In this document: piece after piece, positions 28,356 to 36,865 of the stretch
Position numbering within the stretch: the stretch's first letter is position 1
Layout of the letters: each line of letters opens with the position of its first letter
DNA from: a virus
Direction: 5' to 3' (one strand)
DNA length: 64,000 nt
Virus record (IMG/VR): IMGVR_UViG_3300043410_001066
Coordinates: 1-64,000 of that record
The notes under the pieces: generated by a model
What the model was told of the DNA's origin: nothing
Database searches by the model: none
Seen by the model: the letters and a program-made list of their open reading frames with translations, nothing else
Position numbers and translations under genes: made by a program

Positions 28356-29123
28356 GTGAACAATATAATTTCTTTTATGTCTAATAGGCCTTGGCTTAAA
28401 AAAGACAGCAAGTCGGCACCAACACCAATGATTAAATCAATTCCAGATTGGTACAGAGAGGCAGATCGATTTGCTAAAATGCCTAATGGAGAGTTTTACA
28501 AAGCACCTAAAGAAATATGTCCGTATCCAAAAGAGGGTACGACAGATGACTATGGAAAGATCCCGACTTGGAAGGCCTGCCCATCAGTGTTTGATATTAT
28601 GGGCACAGGATACTCCCTTAATCTACCATGCGATGTTGAGTTTATACAAAAAGATGAAAATACTTTGATTGTAAATATTGAAGATAGACAGTATAAAGAT
28701 TTTGTTACACCAAGACCACCAATGCCACAGTTTAAGCATCCAATGGGATATCATGAAAATCACTTTGCTTGGTTTTATGATTGGGGTATTAAAACTCCAG
28801 AAGGCTATAGCAGTTTGATTACTCAGCCATTTAATAGGTTTGAATTACCATTTTTAAACACCTCTGGTATAATTGACACAGACAGGGTTCATTTTCCAGG
28901 ATCTTTACCATTCTTTATTGTTAAAGGCTGGTCAGGTGTGCTTAAGGCTGGAACTCCTTTTGCACAGGTTCTTCCCTTCAAAAGAGAAGATTGGTCATCT
29001 GATTTATCAATAGAGAATCCAATGAATATGTATACACGCAATAAAGAGAATTCTGAGTTTTATAGAGTCCCAGATGGAGGGGTTTATAAAAACAAGGTAT
29101 GGAGCAGAAGGAGATACGAATAA
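28356..29123 (+). CDS. DUF6065-like protein A
   Basis: The 255-residue product starts at GTG (AAAGGGAG upstream) and includes IPDWYREADRF, CPSVFDIMGTGYSL, WGIKTPEGYSSLI and GIIDTDRVHFPGSLPF. From memory, this set of motifs marks the DUF6065 family, found beside 2OG oxygenases in marine phages. Its activity is unknown. The second relative lies at 30522-31238. Confidence 0.65.
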   Translation: MNNIISFMSNRPWLKKDSKSAPTPMIKSIPDWYREADRFAKMPNGEFYKAPKEICPYPKEGTTDDYGKIPTWKACPSVFDIMGTGYSLNLPCDVEFIQKDENTLIVNIEDRQYKDFVTPRPPMPQFKHPMGYHENHFAWFYDWGIKTPEGYSSLITQPFNRFELPFLNTSGIIDTDRVHFPGSLPFFIVKGWSGVLKAGTPFAQVLPFKREDWSSDLSIENPMNMYTRNKENSEFYRVPDGGVYKNKVWSRRRYE

Positions 29124-29851
29124 TGACAGTATATGACGAAAATGCAAATCCCTGGTTTACAAAAGATAGATCAGAGACAGCATCTAATAGAGTTGAGCCA
29201 AGACAATTAAAAGATAATATTGTTGCTGAAAATCTTGGACTTGGGCTACATGTGTATCATAAGACCTTCTCAGTAGAAGATGCAGATAGATATATCAATA
29301 CGCTTGAGTCTAATTTGTCTGGGGACAAGCAATATAAGTGGTCAGAGGCAAAAGTAACAAACTCAGATGCTCCAATCAAGAAGGCTAGAGATGCTGTAGA
29401 TTTTAAATACAAGCAAGAAAATCTTGGTCCAAGAAATGAAAATAATGCAGAACTATTAGATCTACATGAGGAAATTTATCAAAAGTTAAAATACTGCATA
29501 GATGACTATGCCCAGTACTGGGGAATAAATGTTGTTTATTATGAAGCCTTCAACTTTGTAAAATATGAGGGCCAGGGAACACACTTTAATATCCATGCTG
29601 ATCATGGTCCAGCATACAACTGTACAGTATCTGCAGTAATCTATATTAATGACGACTATGAAGGTGGAGACTTAAAATTCCCACGACTAGATAATCTGGT
29701 CTATAAGCCAAAGGCAGGAGATATTGCTGTATTCCCATCTAACTATATTTATGAGCATGCTTCTCTTCCAATGGAGTCTGGAACAAAGTATTGCGTAGTA
29801 GTTATGACAGATATTAATGAACTAGGTCACCAACAAGTTAGGAGCATGTAA
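29123..29851 (+). CDS. 2OG-Fe(II) oxygenase, P4H-like (copy 6)
   Basis: The 242-residue product has HAD (HADHGPAYN), His (YEHASLPM) and Lys anchor (GTKYCVV), with YINDDYEGGDLKFP. It has a 35-residue N-terminal extension (MTVYDENANPWFTKDRSET...) that may guide partner binding. The ATG overlaps the preceding TAA. Confidence 0.85.
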   Translation: MTVYDENANPWFTKDRSETASNRVEPRQLKDNIVAENLGLGLHVYHKTFSVEDADRYINTLESNLSGDKQYKWSEAKVTNSDAPIKKARDAVDFKYKQENLGPRNENNAELLDLHEEIYQKLKYCIDDYAQYWGINVVYYEAFNFVKYEGQGTHFNIHADHGPAYNCTVSAVIYINDDYEGGDLKFPRLDNLVYKPKAGDIAVFPSNYIYEHASLPMESGTKYCVVVMTDINELGHQQVRSM

Positions 29852-30522
29852 TGCAAACATGGACAGAAAAAATTGATCACGGCAATGGTATATTTTGCTA
29901 CAAGAATGTGATCAAAAAAGATATTGATGTAATCAACAGACTTGAGTCAAGTTTAGGGTCAGTTGCTGGATACGGAGAACTGTCTGACGAAGGAAAGCAG
30001 TACCATTGGCATCCAGCCTATGTCGGTTATAAGCAACTTATGCCAGACTACCGTGACTGTGTAGATTTTAAGTTTAAGAAGACCGATATAGAGTTAGATA
30101 AAAGCCAAACATCGCTAGACTTGCAGGCACTTTGGCAAGACCTATACGATGTAAAGTTGCCTGTTGTACAAGATTATTCTAAGATGTACAACATTAATAA
30201 TCTTCAGTATTGGGAAGCATTTAACTTTATTAAGTATGGTCCAGGTCAGCACTTTATGGAGCATCACGACCATGGCTTTTCTTATAACTGTACAGTTTCT
30301 TTGGTAGGATATCCAAATGATAACTATGAAGGCGGAGAGTTATTCTTTAGACTTCAGGGGCTAAAGATTAAGCCAGAGGCAGGGGATCTTTTTGTATTTC
30401 CTTCAAACTACATGTATCCACACCAAGCAATGCCAGTACATTCTGGGGTAAAGTATTCAATTGTGACAATGCTAGATTACAATAAGAAGTACCATACTCC
30501 AGAGATGTATCAGGAGCAGTAA
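29851..30522 (+). CDS. 2OG-Fe(II) oxygenase, P4H-like (copy 7)
   Basis: The 223-residue product has HHD (EHHDHGFSYN), His (YPHQAMPV) and Lys anchor (GVKYSIV), with GYPNDNYEGGELFF. It has one Pro for Leu substitution in the otherwise invariant YLND motif. It is the closest paralogue of copy 2, sharing the YRDC.DFKFKK and GVKYSIVTMLDYN segments. Confidence 0.85.
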   Translation: MQTWTEKIDHGNGIFCYKNVIKKDIDVINRLESSLGSVAGYGELSDEGKQYHWHPAYVGYKQLMPDYRDCVDFKFKKTDIELDKSQTSLDLQALWQDLYDVKLPVVQDYSKMYNINNLQYWEAFNFIKYGPGQHFMEHHDHGFSYNCTVSLVGYPNDNYEGGELFFRLQGLKIKPEAGDLFVFPSNYMYPHQAMPVHSGVKYSIVTMLDYNKKYHTPEMYQEQ

Positions 30523-31238
30523 TGTTCAATATAAAAGTGGAAAAGACACCTGACTCACTATTCAATATTGAGCCAATGTCTATAAAAAGAGACTGGATGG
30601 ATCTAACATCAGAAAACCATGCCTATCGTTGTTTTCCAGTTACTCAGTCTAATGTGATAGGATGGAATCTTTCCTGTACAGAGGATGTATCTTTTGAGTG
30701 GAATGGAGTTAATGACCAGTCTCCAGATACTGTAAAGATATTCAGCCCAGCGGGATCTTATTCTGGCAGAGGTCAATCATCTATAAGTCTTAATACAGGT
30801 CTTTATTTCAGAACTGATCAAGATGTTAGTATCTGGACTATTAACCCAGTTAACTATTTTAGTAATGAGTTTGAAACGATGTCCTCTCTAATGACAACAT
30901 CTTTTTACGATAATCCACTTCCGTTAGCACTAAAAGCAAAGGCTGCAAATCGTGTTGTTACCATTAAAGCAGGAACACCGCTTGCAACAATTATTCCAAT
31001 ATCTCTAACAAATCTTAACAATACAGTTATCGAGATTAATAGATACATGGATCCAGATAGAAAAAGACAAGAGGCAAACATGTCTTATGGTCAAGCATCA
31101 CAAGTTGTAAACTCTTCTGGTGAATGGACAGACTGGTACAGAAATGCTGTTAATGAAAAGGGTGAGTCTTTAGGTACCCACGAAGTAAAAACCCTAAAAC
31201 TAGGAGTAAAAAATAATATGAACGGTGATATAATATGA
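30522..31238 (+). CDS. DUF6065-like protein B
   Basis: The 238-residue product includes CFPVTQSNVIGWNLSCTEDV, SIWTINPVNYF and IKAGTPLATIIPISL. Its TxxxGWxL and IKAGTPxAxxxP elements parallel the DUF6065-like protein A (VLKAGTPFAQVLPF). It is shorter and more divergent. It begins by overlap with copy 7 and ends overlapping copy 8. Confidence 0.55.
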   Translation: MFNIKVEKTPDSLFNIEPMSIKRDWMDLTSENHAYRCFPVTQSNVIGWNLSCTEDVSFEWNGVNDQSPDTVKIFSPAGSYSGRGQSSISLNTGLYFRTDQDVSIWTINPVNYFSNEFETMSSLMTTSFYDNPLPLALKAKAANRVVTIKAGTPLATIIPISLTNLNNTVIEINRYMDPDRKRQEANMSYGQASQVVNSSGEWTDWYRNAVNEKGESLGTHEVKTLKLGVKNNMNGDII

Positions 31239-31921
31239 GCATGGAGCAAAATAAAGATCAATATTCAGTAGTTCAGAGAACGCCATCCCTTACGCCTTCT
31301 GGCTGGTTTGGTGACAGCAAAGATATGATCGTAGAGTTAGAAAATTTCATGACTCCTGAAGAAATTGAGTTCTTGGAAAAGGCTGCAAAGTCTATTACAA
31401 TTTGGGATGTTACTCAAAGCCATGTTAATGAAAATGGAACAGTTGTCTACGACTCAGATTATTGGAAAGACAGAGTTGCAACAAGTCCAACACTAGACAA
31501 GAACGATCCTGCAGTTGCGCCCGTGATTGCTGGTTTATTTCAAAGATTAAAGCCAATTGTCGAAGAGTTCTATAAAGTAGAAGTGGTTCCAACTGGAACA
31601 ACTATTGTAAGATGGCTTCCTGGTCAATTCCAAAGACCACACGCAGACAAAGAGTTACATGAGGGTCCAGATGCTGGAATGCCTAATGATTTCCCACATT
31701 ATGACTTATCAAGTTTATTCTATTTAAATGATGACTACGAGGGTGGAGAGTTATACTTTCCATTGCAGGATGTCAAGTTCAAGCCTAAAAAGGGTGCAGC
31801 GTATTTCTTCCCAGGAGATAAAAATTATATCCATGGGGTCACTGAGATAAAGAGTGGAATTAGATATACTTGCCCATTTTTTTGGGAGATTACAAAGCAT
31901 ACAGGAGAGAGACAGCCATGA
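31235..31921 (+). CDS. 2OG-Fe(II) oxygenase, P4H-like (copy 8)
   Basis: The 228-residue product has HAD (PHADKELHEG), His (YIHGVTEI) and Arg anchor (GIRYTCPF), with FYLNDDYEGGELYFP. A Pro-rich N-terminus (RTPSLTPSGWFG) precedes the helical domain. It overlaps its upstream neighbour by ATGA-like coupling. Confidence 0.85.
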   Translation: MSMEQNKDQYSVVQRTPSLTPSGWFGDSKDMIVELENFMTPEEIEFLEKAAKSITIWDVTQSHVNENGTVVYDSDYWKDRVATSPTLDKNDPAVAPVIAGLFQRLKPIVEEFYKVEVVPTGTTIVRWLPGQFQRPHADKELHEGPDAGMPNDFPHYDLSSLFYLNDDYEGGELYFPLQDVKFKPKKGAAYFFPGDKNYIHGVTEIKSGIRYTCPFFWEITKHTGERQP

Positions 31922-32664
31922 ATCTAAGCAATAAGAAGAGAATAACAAAAGATATTGTTGTTTATGAAAACTTTTTAGATGCAGAAACATCTGCTAAGAT
32001 TATTAAGGTTTTAGATAAGCATGCAGAATTAGGTGGTATCTCATGGATGCCAATTTCATTTTATGAATCATACTCTTCTGTATTGCCACAAGATGATGAT
32101 GCAGAGGTAATCGCTGAAGGATTGCCAGCAACAATCTTCTCCGATATCGAAAATATAATGCCAGAGGCAGTTGCTTCAGTTCACGATCTTGATCCAAAAA
32201 CAATTTGCAAGATTGGCTATCATACACAAAAGTGGGAGCCAGGAGCATATGCAAGAAAGCATTCAGACAATACAGATGACAAGGGTAACTCTGGTGCATT
32301 TACTAGAAGTAGGTATGCAGGATTTTTGTATCTTAATGATGACTTTGAGGGTGGCCTTTTAAGATTCCCAGATAATGATATTGAAATCAAGCCACAGGTG
32401 GGAATGCTTGCAGTATTCGACGGTGGATTTAACAATATGCATGAAGTTACACTAATAACAAAGGGTATTCGATACACGATTGGTTCTTTCTGGGATGATA
32501 GAGAAGAGTCTGCCTATCCACAGGAACTAAGAGATGCTTGGGCTGAAGAGATGAAGCAAACTAGAGCACAACAAGAAATTGAAAGAGCAGAGTGGCAAGG
32601 ACTGCTTAAAGAAGGTTATAAGTTGGACGATAAAGGCAATAAGTATAGGGTAGAGGATCTATAA
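31918..32664 (+). CDS. 2OG-Fe(II) oxygenase, P4H-like (copy 9) with helical tail
   Basis: The 248-residue product has HSD (KHSDNTDDKG), His (NNMHEVTL) and Arg anchor (GIRYTIGSF), with LYLNDDFEGGLLRFP. A unique C-terminal helical, charged tail (about residues 198-248: PQELRDAWAEEMKQTR...) may provide a partner-binding arm. Confidence 0.85.
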   Translation: MNLSNKKRITKDIVVYENFLDAETSAKIIKVLDKHAELGGISWMPISFYESYSSVLPQDDDAEVIAEGLPATIFSDIENIMPEAVASVHDLDPKTICKIGYHTQKWEPGAYARKHSDNTDDKGNSGAFTRSRYAGFLYLNDDFEGGLLRFPDNDIEIKPQVGMLAVFDGGFNNMHEVTLITKGIRYTIGSFWDDREESAYPQELRDAWAEEMKQTRAQQEIERAEWQGLLKEGYKLDDKGNKYRVEDL

Positions 32665-33327
32665 ATGGAAGTTTTTTTGAAAAAAGAATTAGAGGCCAGC
32701 GGTTTCAAACTTGATGTACTACATGACCATGTTGTAGTCGTAGAAGACTTTTTGTCAAAAACAGAACTTGATTTATTGCTAGATATTATTGCAACAACAA
32801 AAGAAGAAGATTGGTCTATCGAGTACAAGAGAAGCCTTGCTGAATTTTGCATGGAAAAGTTTGGTAGGGATGATGTTGACAATCTTGTTGCTGAGGGTAA
32901 GTATGAGATTACCAAAGGTTGGGATGATAAAAACCTAGACATTGGTAAGCGAGATGTTAGCAGAACACTTCAAAAGAGACTTGGGGATATTCTTGCTTTG
33001 GCAGACAATACACTAGAACTTGCTGGATTTGCAACTCTTCAAAGAATGCAGTCTGGAGTTCAATTGAAGTCTCATACTGATCAACACACCGATCCATCAA
33101 TTAGATATGCTGCAATAGTCTATCTTAATGATGACTATGTAGATGGAACACTGTTCTTTAAAAATATAGAGAACTCTGATTTAAGACCAAAGCCAGGTTC
33201 ATTGCTTATATTTCCAGGAAATGAAGAATATGAGCATGGTGTAAGGCATGTTGGTGAAGGCCCAATCAGATATGTGGTTGTTGGCTTTATCAAGGTTAAA
33301 GATTTTTACAAGAATAATAAATACTAG
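32665..33327 (+). CDS. 2OG-Fe(II) oxygenase, P4H-like (copy 10)
   Basis: The 220-residue product has HTD (SHTDQHTDPS), His (YEHGVRHV) and Arg anchor (PIRYVVV), with VYLNDDYVDGTLFF, a variant of the YEGGEL box. It starts directly after the previous stop. The tail ends FYKNNKY. Confidence 0.85.
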   Translation: MEVFLKKELEASGFKLDVLHDHVVVVEDFLSKTELDLLLDIIATTKEEDWSIEYKRSLAEFCMEKFGRDDVDNLVAEGKYEITKGWDDKNLDIGKRDVSRTLQKRLGDILALADNTLELAGFATLQRMQSGVQLKSHTDQHTDPSIRYAAIVYLNDDYVDGTLFFKNIENSDLRPKPGSLLIFPGNEEYEHGVRHVGEGPIRYVVVGFIKVKDFYKNNKY

Positions 33328-33336
33328 GGGGATAAA

Positions 33337-34041
33337 ATGAATAGACAAATTCTAGAAGAAAAGGTTTATTACTACGAAGATGGAGTAAAAGACTTTGAGC
33401 AGTTGATGAAGACTATCGATGAACTTGATAGCCTTGATGCAGATACTGGAACATCCTCTTGGCATGACTGGACGGCTTCAAATGACAAAGATTTTATTTA
33501 TGGATCAACAAAGACATTTGACATAAATCAAATTAATAAGTTGGATGAGCCGTATAAGTCAAAGATGGCATTTGTTTATAAGACAATCATGGATTCATTT
33601 TATGATGTTTCTAAGGATTATGCAACTGCACTTGGTGATAATGATGAGCCAAGACTTTTCCCAACCTTTAATATTAAAAAGTATAAAAAAGGAACATCTA
33701 TGGGTGCTCACTTTGATCAACTAGATGGAGACCAAACTCTGAGATATTCTTTAGTTATGTACCTAAATGATGATTTTGATGGTGGAGAGATTTCTTTCAC
33801 TATGTCTGACTATGCTGGTATTCTAAATAAGCAAACACCGCATCCAGACTATGATCACCCAGATAATGCTAAGTTAATGGATTTTTCAATCAAGCCAAAA
33901 GCAGGCAGCATTATTATTTTCCCATCGTCAGCACCATATCATCACACTGCTCACCTTGTAAAGAGCAAGTTTAAGTATATGGTTCCAGGACACTGGATTC
34001 ATAATAATATGGATTTCTATCGTTCCTCTGGCAGCATGTAG
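33337..34041 (+). CDS. 2OG-Fe(II) oxygenase, P4H-like (copy 11)
   Basis: The 234-residue product has HFD (AHFDQLDGD), His (YHHTAHLV) and a Lys anchor (KFKYMVPGH), with MYLNDDFDGGEISF. An insert rich in Pro/His/Asp (NKQTPHPDYDHPDNA) lies between the core strands. AGGGGGAT precedes the ATG. The stop overlaps the dehydrogenase GTG. Confidence 0.85.
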   Translation: MNRQILEEKVYYYEDGVKDFEQLMKTIDELDSLDADTGTSSWHDWTASNDKDFIYGSTKTFDINQINKLDEPYKSKMAFVYKTIMDSFYDVSKDYATALGDNDEPRLFPTFNIKKYKKGTSMGAHFDQLDGDQTLRYSLVMYLNDDFDGGEISFTMSDYAGILNKQTPHPDYDHPDNAKLMDFSIKPKAGSIIIFPSSAPYHHTAHLVKSKFKYMVPGHWIHNNMDFYRSSGSM

Positions 34042-34703
34042 TGAAAACAGCAATCGTAACTGGCGCCAGCAAAGGCGTTGGTTTAGCAACTGTAAAACTT
34101 TTATCTGAAAGTGGATATCGGGTTATAGCAGTCTCACGCAATCTGTCTAAGGTTTCTGAACTAGTTTCTGATAATGTTGAAGTTTATCAAATGGACATTG
34201 CAAATGAAAAAGAGATAGAGAAATTTTATGAAAAGTATCGGGGCATAACTTTGGATCTTTTAGTAAATAATGCGGGCGGTGGATCAGCACCAACAAACAT
34301 TATTAGTGAAACAATGGATAATTTTAAGCGGGCCTACGAGATTAATGTCTCTGGTCCAATGTATCTATCACAACTATTTGTTTCAGCAATGCAGAAGTCA
34401 GAATCTCCAACAATTATATTTATTAGTTCTTTGGGTGGAAAGTTTGCATATCGTGGTGGAGGAAACTACACTAATGCCAAAAGAGGACAGATGGCTCTAG
34501 TTGACACTATGAGGTTAGAGTTTCCAGATTATGGTATCAAGGTAACAGAGATATGTCCTGGAACAATAGACACACAAGAACAAAAAAGAAATGCTGCATT
34601 AAATGCAGAAGACTTAGCAGAATCAATTCGTTGGGTTGCAAGTTTGCCAAGTCATGTTAACATTAACCATATAGAATTAAACCATATTCTAAGTGGTAAA
34701 TAG
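34041..34703 (+). CDS. Short-chain dehydrogenase/reductase
   Basis: The 220-residue product has the Rossmann start TGASKGVG (cofactor binding), NNAG, and the catalytic SSxxG...YTNAK (Tyr-x3-Lys). It belongs to the classical SDR family and uses NAD(P)H to interconvert alcohol and carbonyl groups. GTG start, coupled to oxygenase copy 11. It may act on the same substrate as the oxygenases; the actual substrate is unknown. Confidence 0.85.
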   Translation: MKTAIVTGASKGVGLATVKLLSESGYRVIAVSRNLSKVSELVSDNVEVYQMDIANEKEIEKFYEKYRGITLDLLVNNAGGGSAPTNIISETMDNFKRAYEINVSGPMYLSQLFVSAMQKSESPTIIFISSLGGKFAYRGGGNYTNAKRGQMALVDTMRLEFPDYGIKVTEICPGTIDTQEQKRNAALNAEDLAESIRWVASLPSHVNINHIELNHILSGK

Positions 34704-34736
34704 TATTTTGAATAACTATCAACAATAACTTTAGGG

Positions 34737-34761
34737 AGAGTTTTGCTTTTTAGAAAACTCT
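34737..34761 (+). other. Hairpin overlapping the reductase promoter
   Basis: AGAGTTTT (34737-34744) and AAAACTCT (34754-34761) form a perfect 8-bp stem ending inside the TGC of the extended -10. It may be an operator or the terminator of the preceding operon. Confidence 0.5.
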
Positions 34762-34769
34762 GCTATAAT
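34741..34769 (+). promoter_or_regulatory. Promoter for the ribonucleotide reductase
   Basis: TGC-extended TATAAT (34764-34769) with a weak -35 (TTTTGC). The leader is about 30 nt; no cobalamin riboswitch is seen. Confidence 0.65.
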
Positions 34770-34802
34770 TAACTCTATTCCGTTTTTGAAAGGACGAAAC
34801 AC

Positions 34803-36842
34803 ATGTCAGATTTTTTTAGTTTTAGATTAACAGATGAGTTTGTAAATAATTTTGCAACAGCACCAAATCCTTTTGGATTTAAGGATGCAGCAGAAAACTC
34901 ACTTGGAGAAATTACCTTTATTCGTACATATTCTCGTGTGAAGGAGGATGGAACTAAGGAAAGATGGCATGAGGTTTGCCGTCGTGTAATCGAGGGCATG
35001 TACTCAGTACAAAAGAATCATGCTAAGGAAAATCGTCTTCCATGGAATGACTATAAGGCTCAGAAATCAGCACAGGAAGCCTTCCAGAGAATGTTTGAAC
35101 TTAAGTGGACACCACCAGGAAGAGGTATGTGGACATTTGGAACAGCCATGACAATGGAGAAGCGTAACTCTGCTGCCCTTCAAAACTGTGCAATGGTATC
35201 AACAAAGGATCTTGATAAGAATGATCCAGGAGCATTGTTTGCATGGGTTATGGATGCATTAATGCTTGGTATTGGCGTTGGATTTGACACTGTAGGACAG
35301 GATAAGGGTTTTCAGATCTATGCTCCAACAGAACCAGCAGCGATTTATGATATTCCAGACACTCGTGAAGGATGGGTAGAATCGGTTCGCCTTTTGCTAA
35401 ACTCTTATCTTCGTTCAAATCAGCCAATCCAGCAGTTTAACTATGACCTCATCCGTCCTCTAGGAGCCCCAATTAAAGGCTTTGGAGGGGTCGCCAGCGG
35501 TCCAGCACCACTTATCCAACTACATACACAGATCGATAAGGTAATCGGCAGTAGAGCAGGAGAAACTCTTGATTCTCGTGCTATTACAGATATCATTAAT
35601 CTCATTGGTACCTGTGTTGTTTCTGGAAATGTTCGTCGTTCTGCAACACTTGCTTTAGGTGCAGCAGGAGACGAAGACTTTATTAATTTAAAGAATGCTG
35701 AAGTGTTTCCAGACAGAAACTCATTTGATCCAGAAAACCCAGGATGGGCCTGGATGTCAAATAACTCAATTTCTGCAACAGTCGGAATGGACTATGAAAA
35801 GTACACCGATCTGATTGTTAATAACGGAGAGCCAGGATTTATCTGGCTTGATGTTGCTCGTAACTATGGTCGTCTAGCAGATCCTGCAGATGGAAAGGAC
35901 TATCGTGTTATGGGCTTCAATCCTTGTGCGGAGCAGCCATTGGAGTCGTATGAACTTTGTACTCTTGTAGAGGTTCATTTAAATCGACATGAATCCAAGG
36001 AGGACTTCCTCAAGACATTGAAGTTTGCTTACCTTTATGGCAAGACAGTTACATTGCTTCCAACACACTGGCAGCAAACAAACGGTATCATGCAAAGAAA
36101 CCGTCGCATTGGAACATCTCTTACAGGCATCGCATCATTTGCTGATCAAAAGGGTCTTCCTATCGTCCGTGAGTGGATGGACGAGGGATATAACACAATC
36201 CGTAAGTATGACCGTCAATATTCAGAATGGCTTTGTGTTCGTGAATCGATTCGTGTAACAACTGTTAAGCCATCTGGTTCTGTATCAATTCTTTCTGGTG
36301 CAACTCCTGGAGTTCACTGGGGACCTGGAGGAAACTTCTTCCTTCGTGCAATTCGTTTTGGTGAAACAGATCCAATGCTTCATTTATTTAAGGCAGCGGG
36401 ATACAAGATTGAAAAAGACCTTGTATCAGCAAATACACAGGTAGTTTATTTCCCAGTAAAGTCTGGTCACCCAAGATCAGAAAAGGATGTAACGCTATTT
36501 GAAAAGATTGCTCTCGCAGCAACTGCTCAGAAGTATTGGTCAGACAATGGTGTTTCTGTTACACTATCTTTTGATAAGGAAACAGAAGCAAAGCATGTTG
36601 CACCAGCACTTCATATGTATGAGGGGCAACTCAAGGCAGTCTCATTCCTTCCAATGGGAAACACAGTTTATCCACAACAGCCATACACACAAATTACAGA
36701 AGAAGAGTATGAGTCTTATGTAGGAGTTTTAAAGCATATTGACTTCTCTGCTATTTATGATGGAAACGATAATCTTGAGGCACAGGGTGAAGCCTATTGC
36801 ACAACCGATTATTGCGAAATTAAGGTAGAAACTAAAAAGTAG
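34803..36842 (+). CDS. nrdJ: Adenosylcobalamin-dependent ribonucleotide reductase (class II)
   Basis: The 679-residue enzyme resembles the monomeric RTPR type. Conserved marks are NCAMVST, GIGVGFDTVG, GNVRRSA, NPCAEQPLESYELC (active-site Cys/Glu), KPSGSVSILSGATPGVHW (substrate pocket) and a C-terminal redox pair AYCTTDYC. It makes deoxyribonucleotides for phage DNA using B12 radicals, independent of oxygen. Length is slightly below the 739 residues of the Lactobacillus enzyme. It is transcribed from its own promoter. No partner subunit is needed. Confidence 0.9.
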   Translation: MSDFFSFRLTDEFVNNFATAPNPFGFKDAAENSLGEITFIRTYSRVKEDGTKERWHEVCRRVIEGMYSVQKNHAKENRLPWNDYKAQKSAQEAFQRMFELKWTPPGRGMWTFGTAMTMEKRNSAALQNCAMVSTKDLDKNDPGALFAWVMDALMLGIGVGFDTVGQDKGFQIYAPTEPAAIYDIPDTREGWVESVRLLLNSYLRSNQPIQQFNYDLIRPLGAPIKGFGGVASGPAPLIQLHTQIDKVIGSRAGETLDSRAITDIINLIGTCVVSGNVRRSATLALGAAGDEDFINLKNAEVFPDRNSFDPENPGWAWMSNNSISATVGMDYEKYTDLIVNNGEPGFIWLDVARNYGRLADPADGKDYRVMGFNPCAEQPLESYELCTLVEVHLNRHESKEDFLKTLKFAYLYGKTVTLLPTHWQQTNGIMQRNRRIGTSLTGIASFADQKGLPIVREWMDEGYNTIRKYDRQYSEWLCVRESIRVTTVKPSGSVSILSGATPGVHWGPGGNFFLRAIRFGETDPMLHLFKAAGYKIEKDLVSANTQVVYFPVKSGHPRSEKDVTLFEKIALAATAQKYWSDNGVSVTLSFDKETEAKHVAPALHMYEGQLKAVSFLPMGNTVYPQQPYTQITEEEYESYVGVLKHIDFSAIYDGNDNLEAQGEAYCTTDYCEIKVETKK

Positions 36843-36847
36843 TTGTA

Positions 36848-36856
36848 TGGTAAAAT
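36848..36856 (+). promoter_or_regulatory. Extended -10 promoter
   Basis: TGGTAAAAT ends 9 nt before the ATG at 36866, a near-leaderless start. Confidence 0.5.
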
Positions 36857-36865
36857 AGACTTATA

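Noticed and set aside
34703-34803. Cobalamin riboswitch upstream of the B12-dependent reductase
   Set aside because: The leader is only about 30 nt after the -10 and no B12-box sequence is seen.
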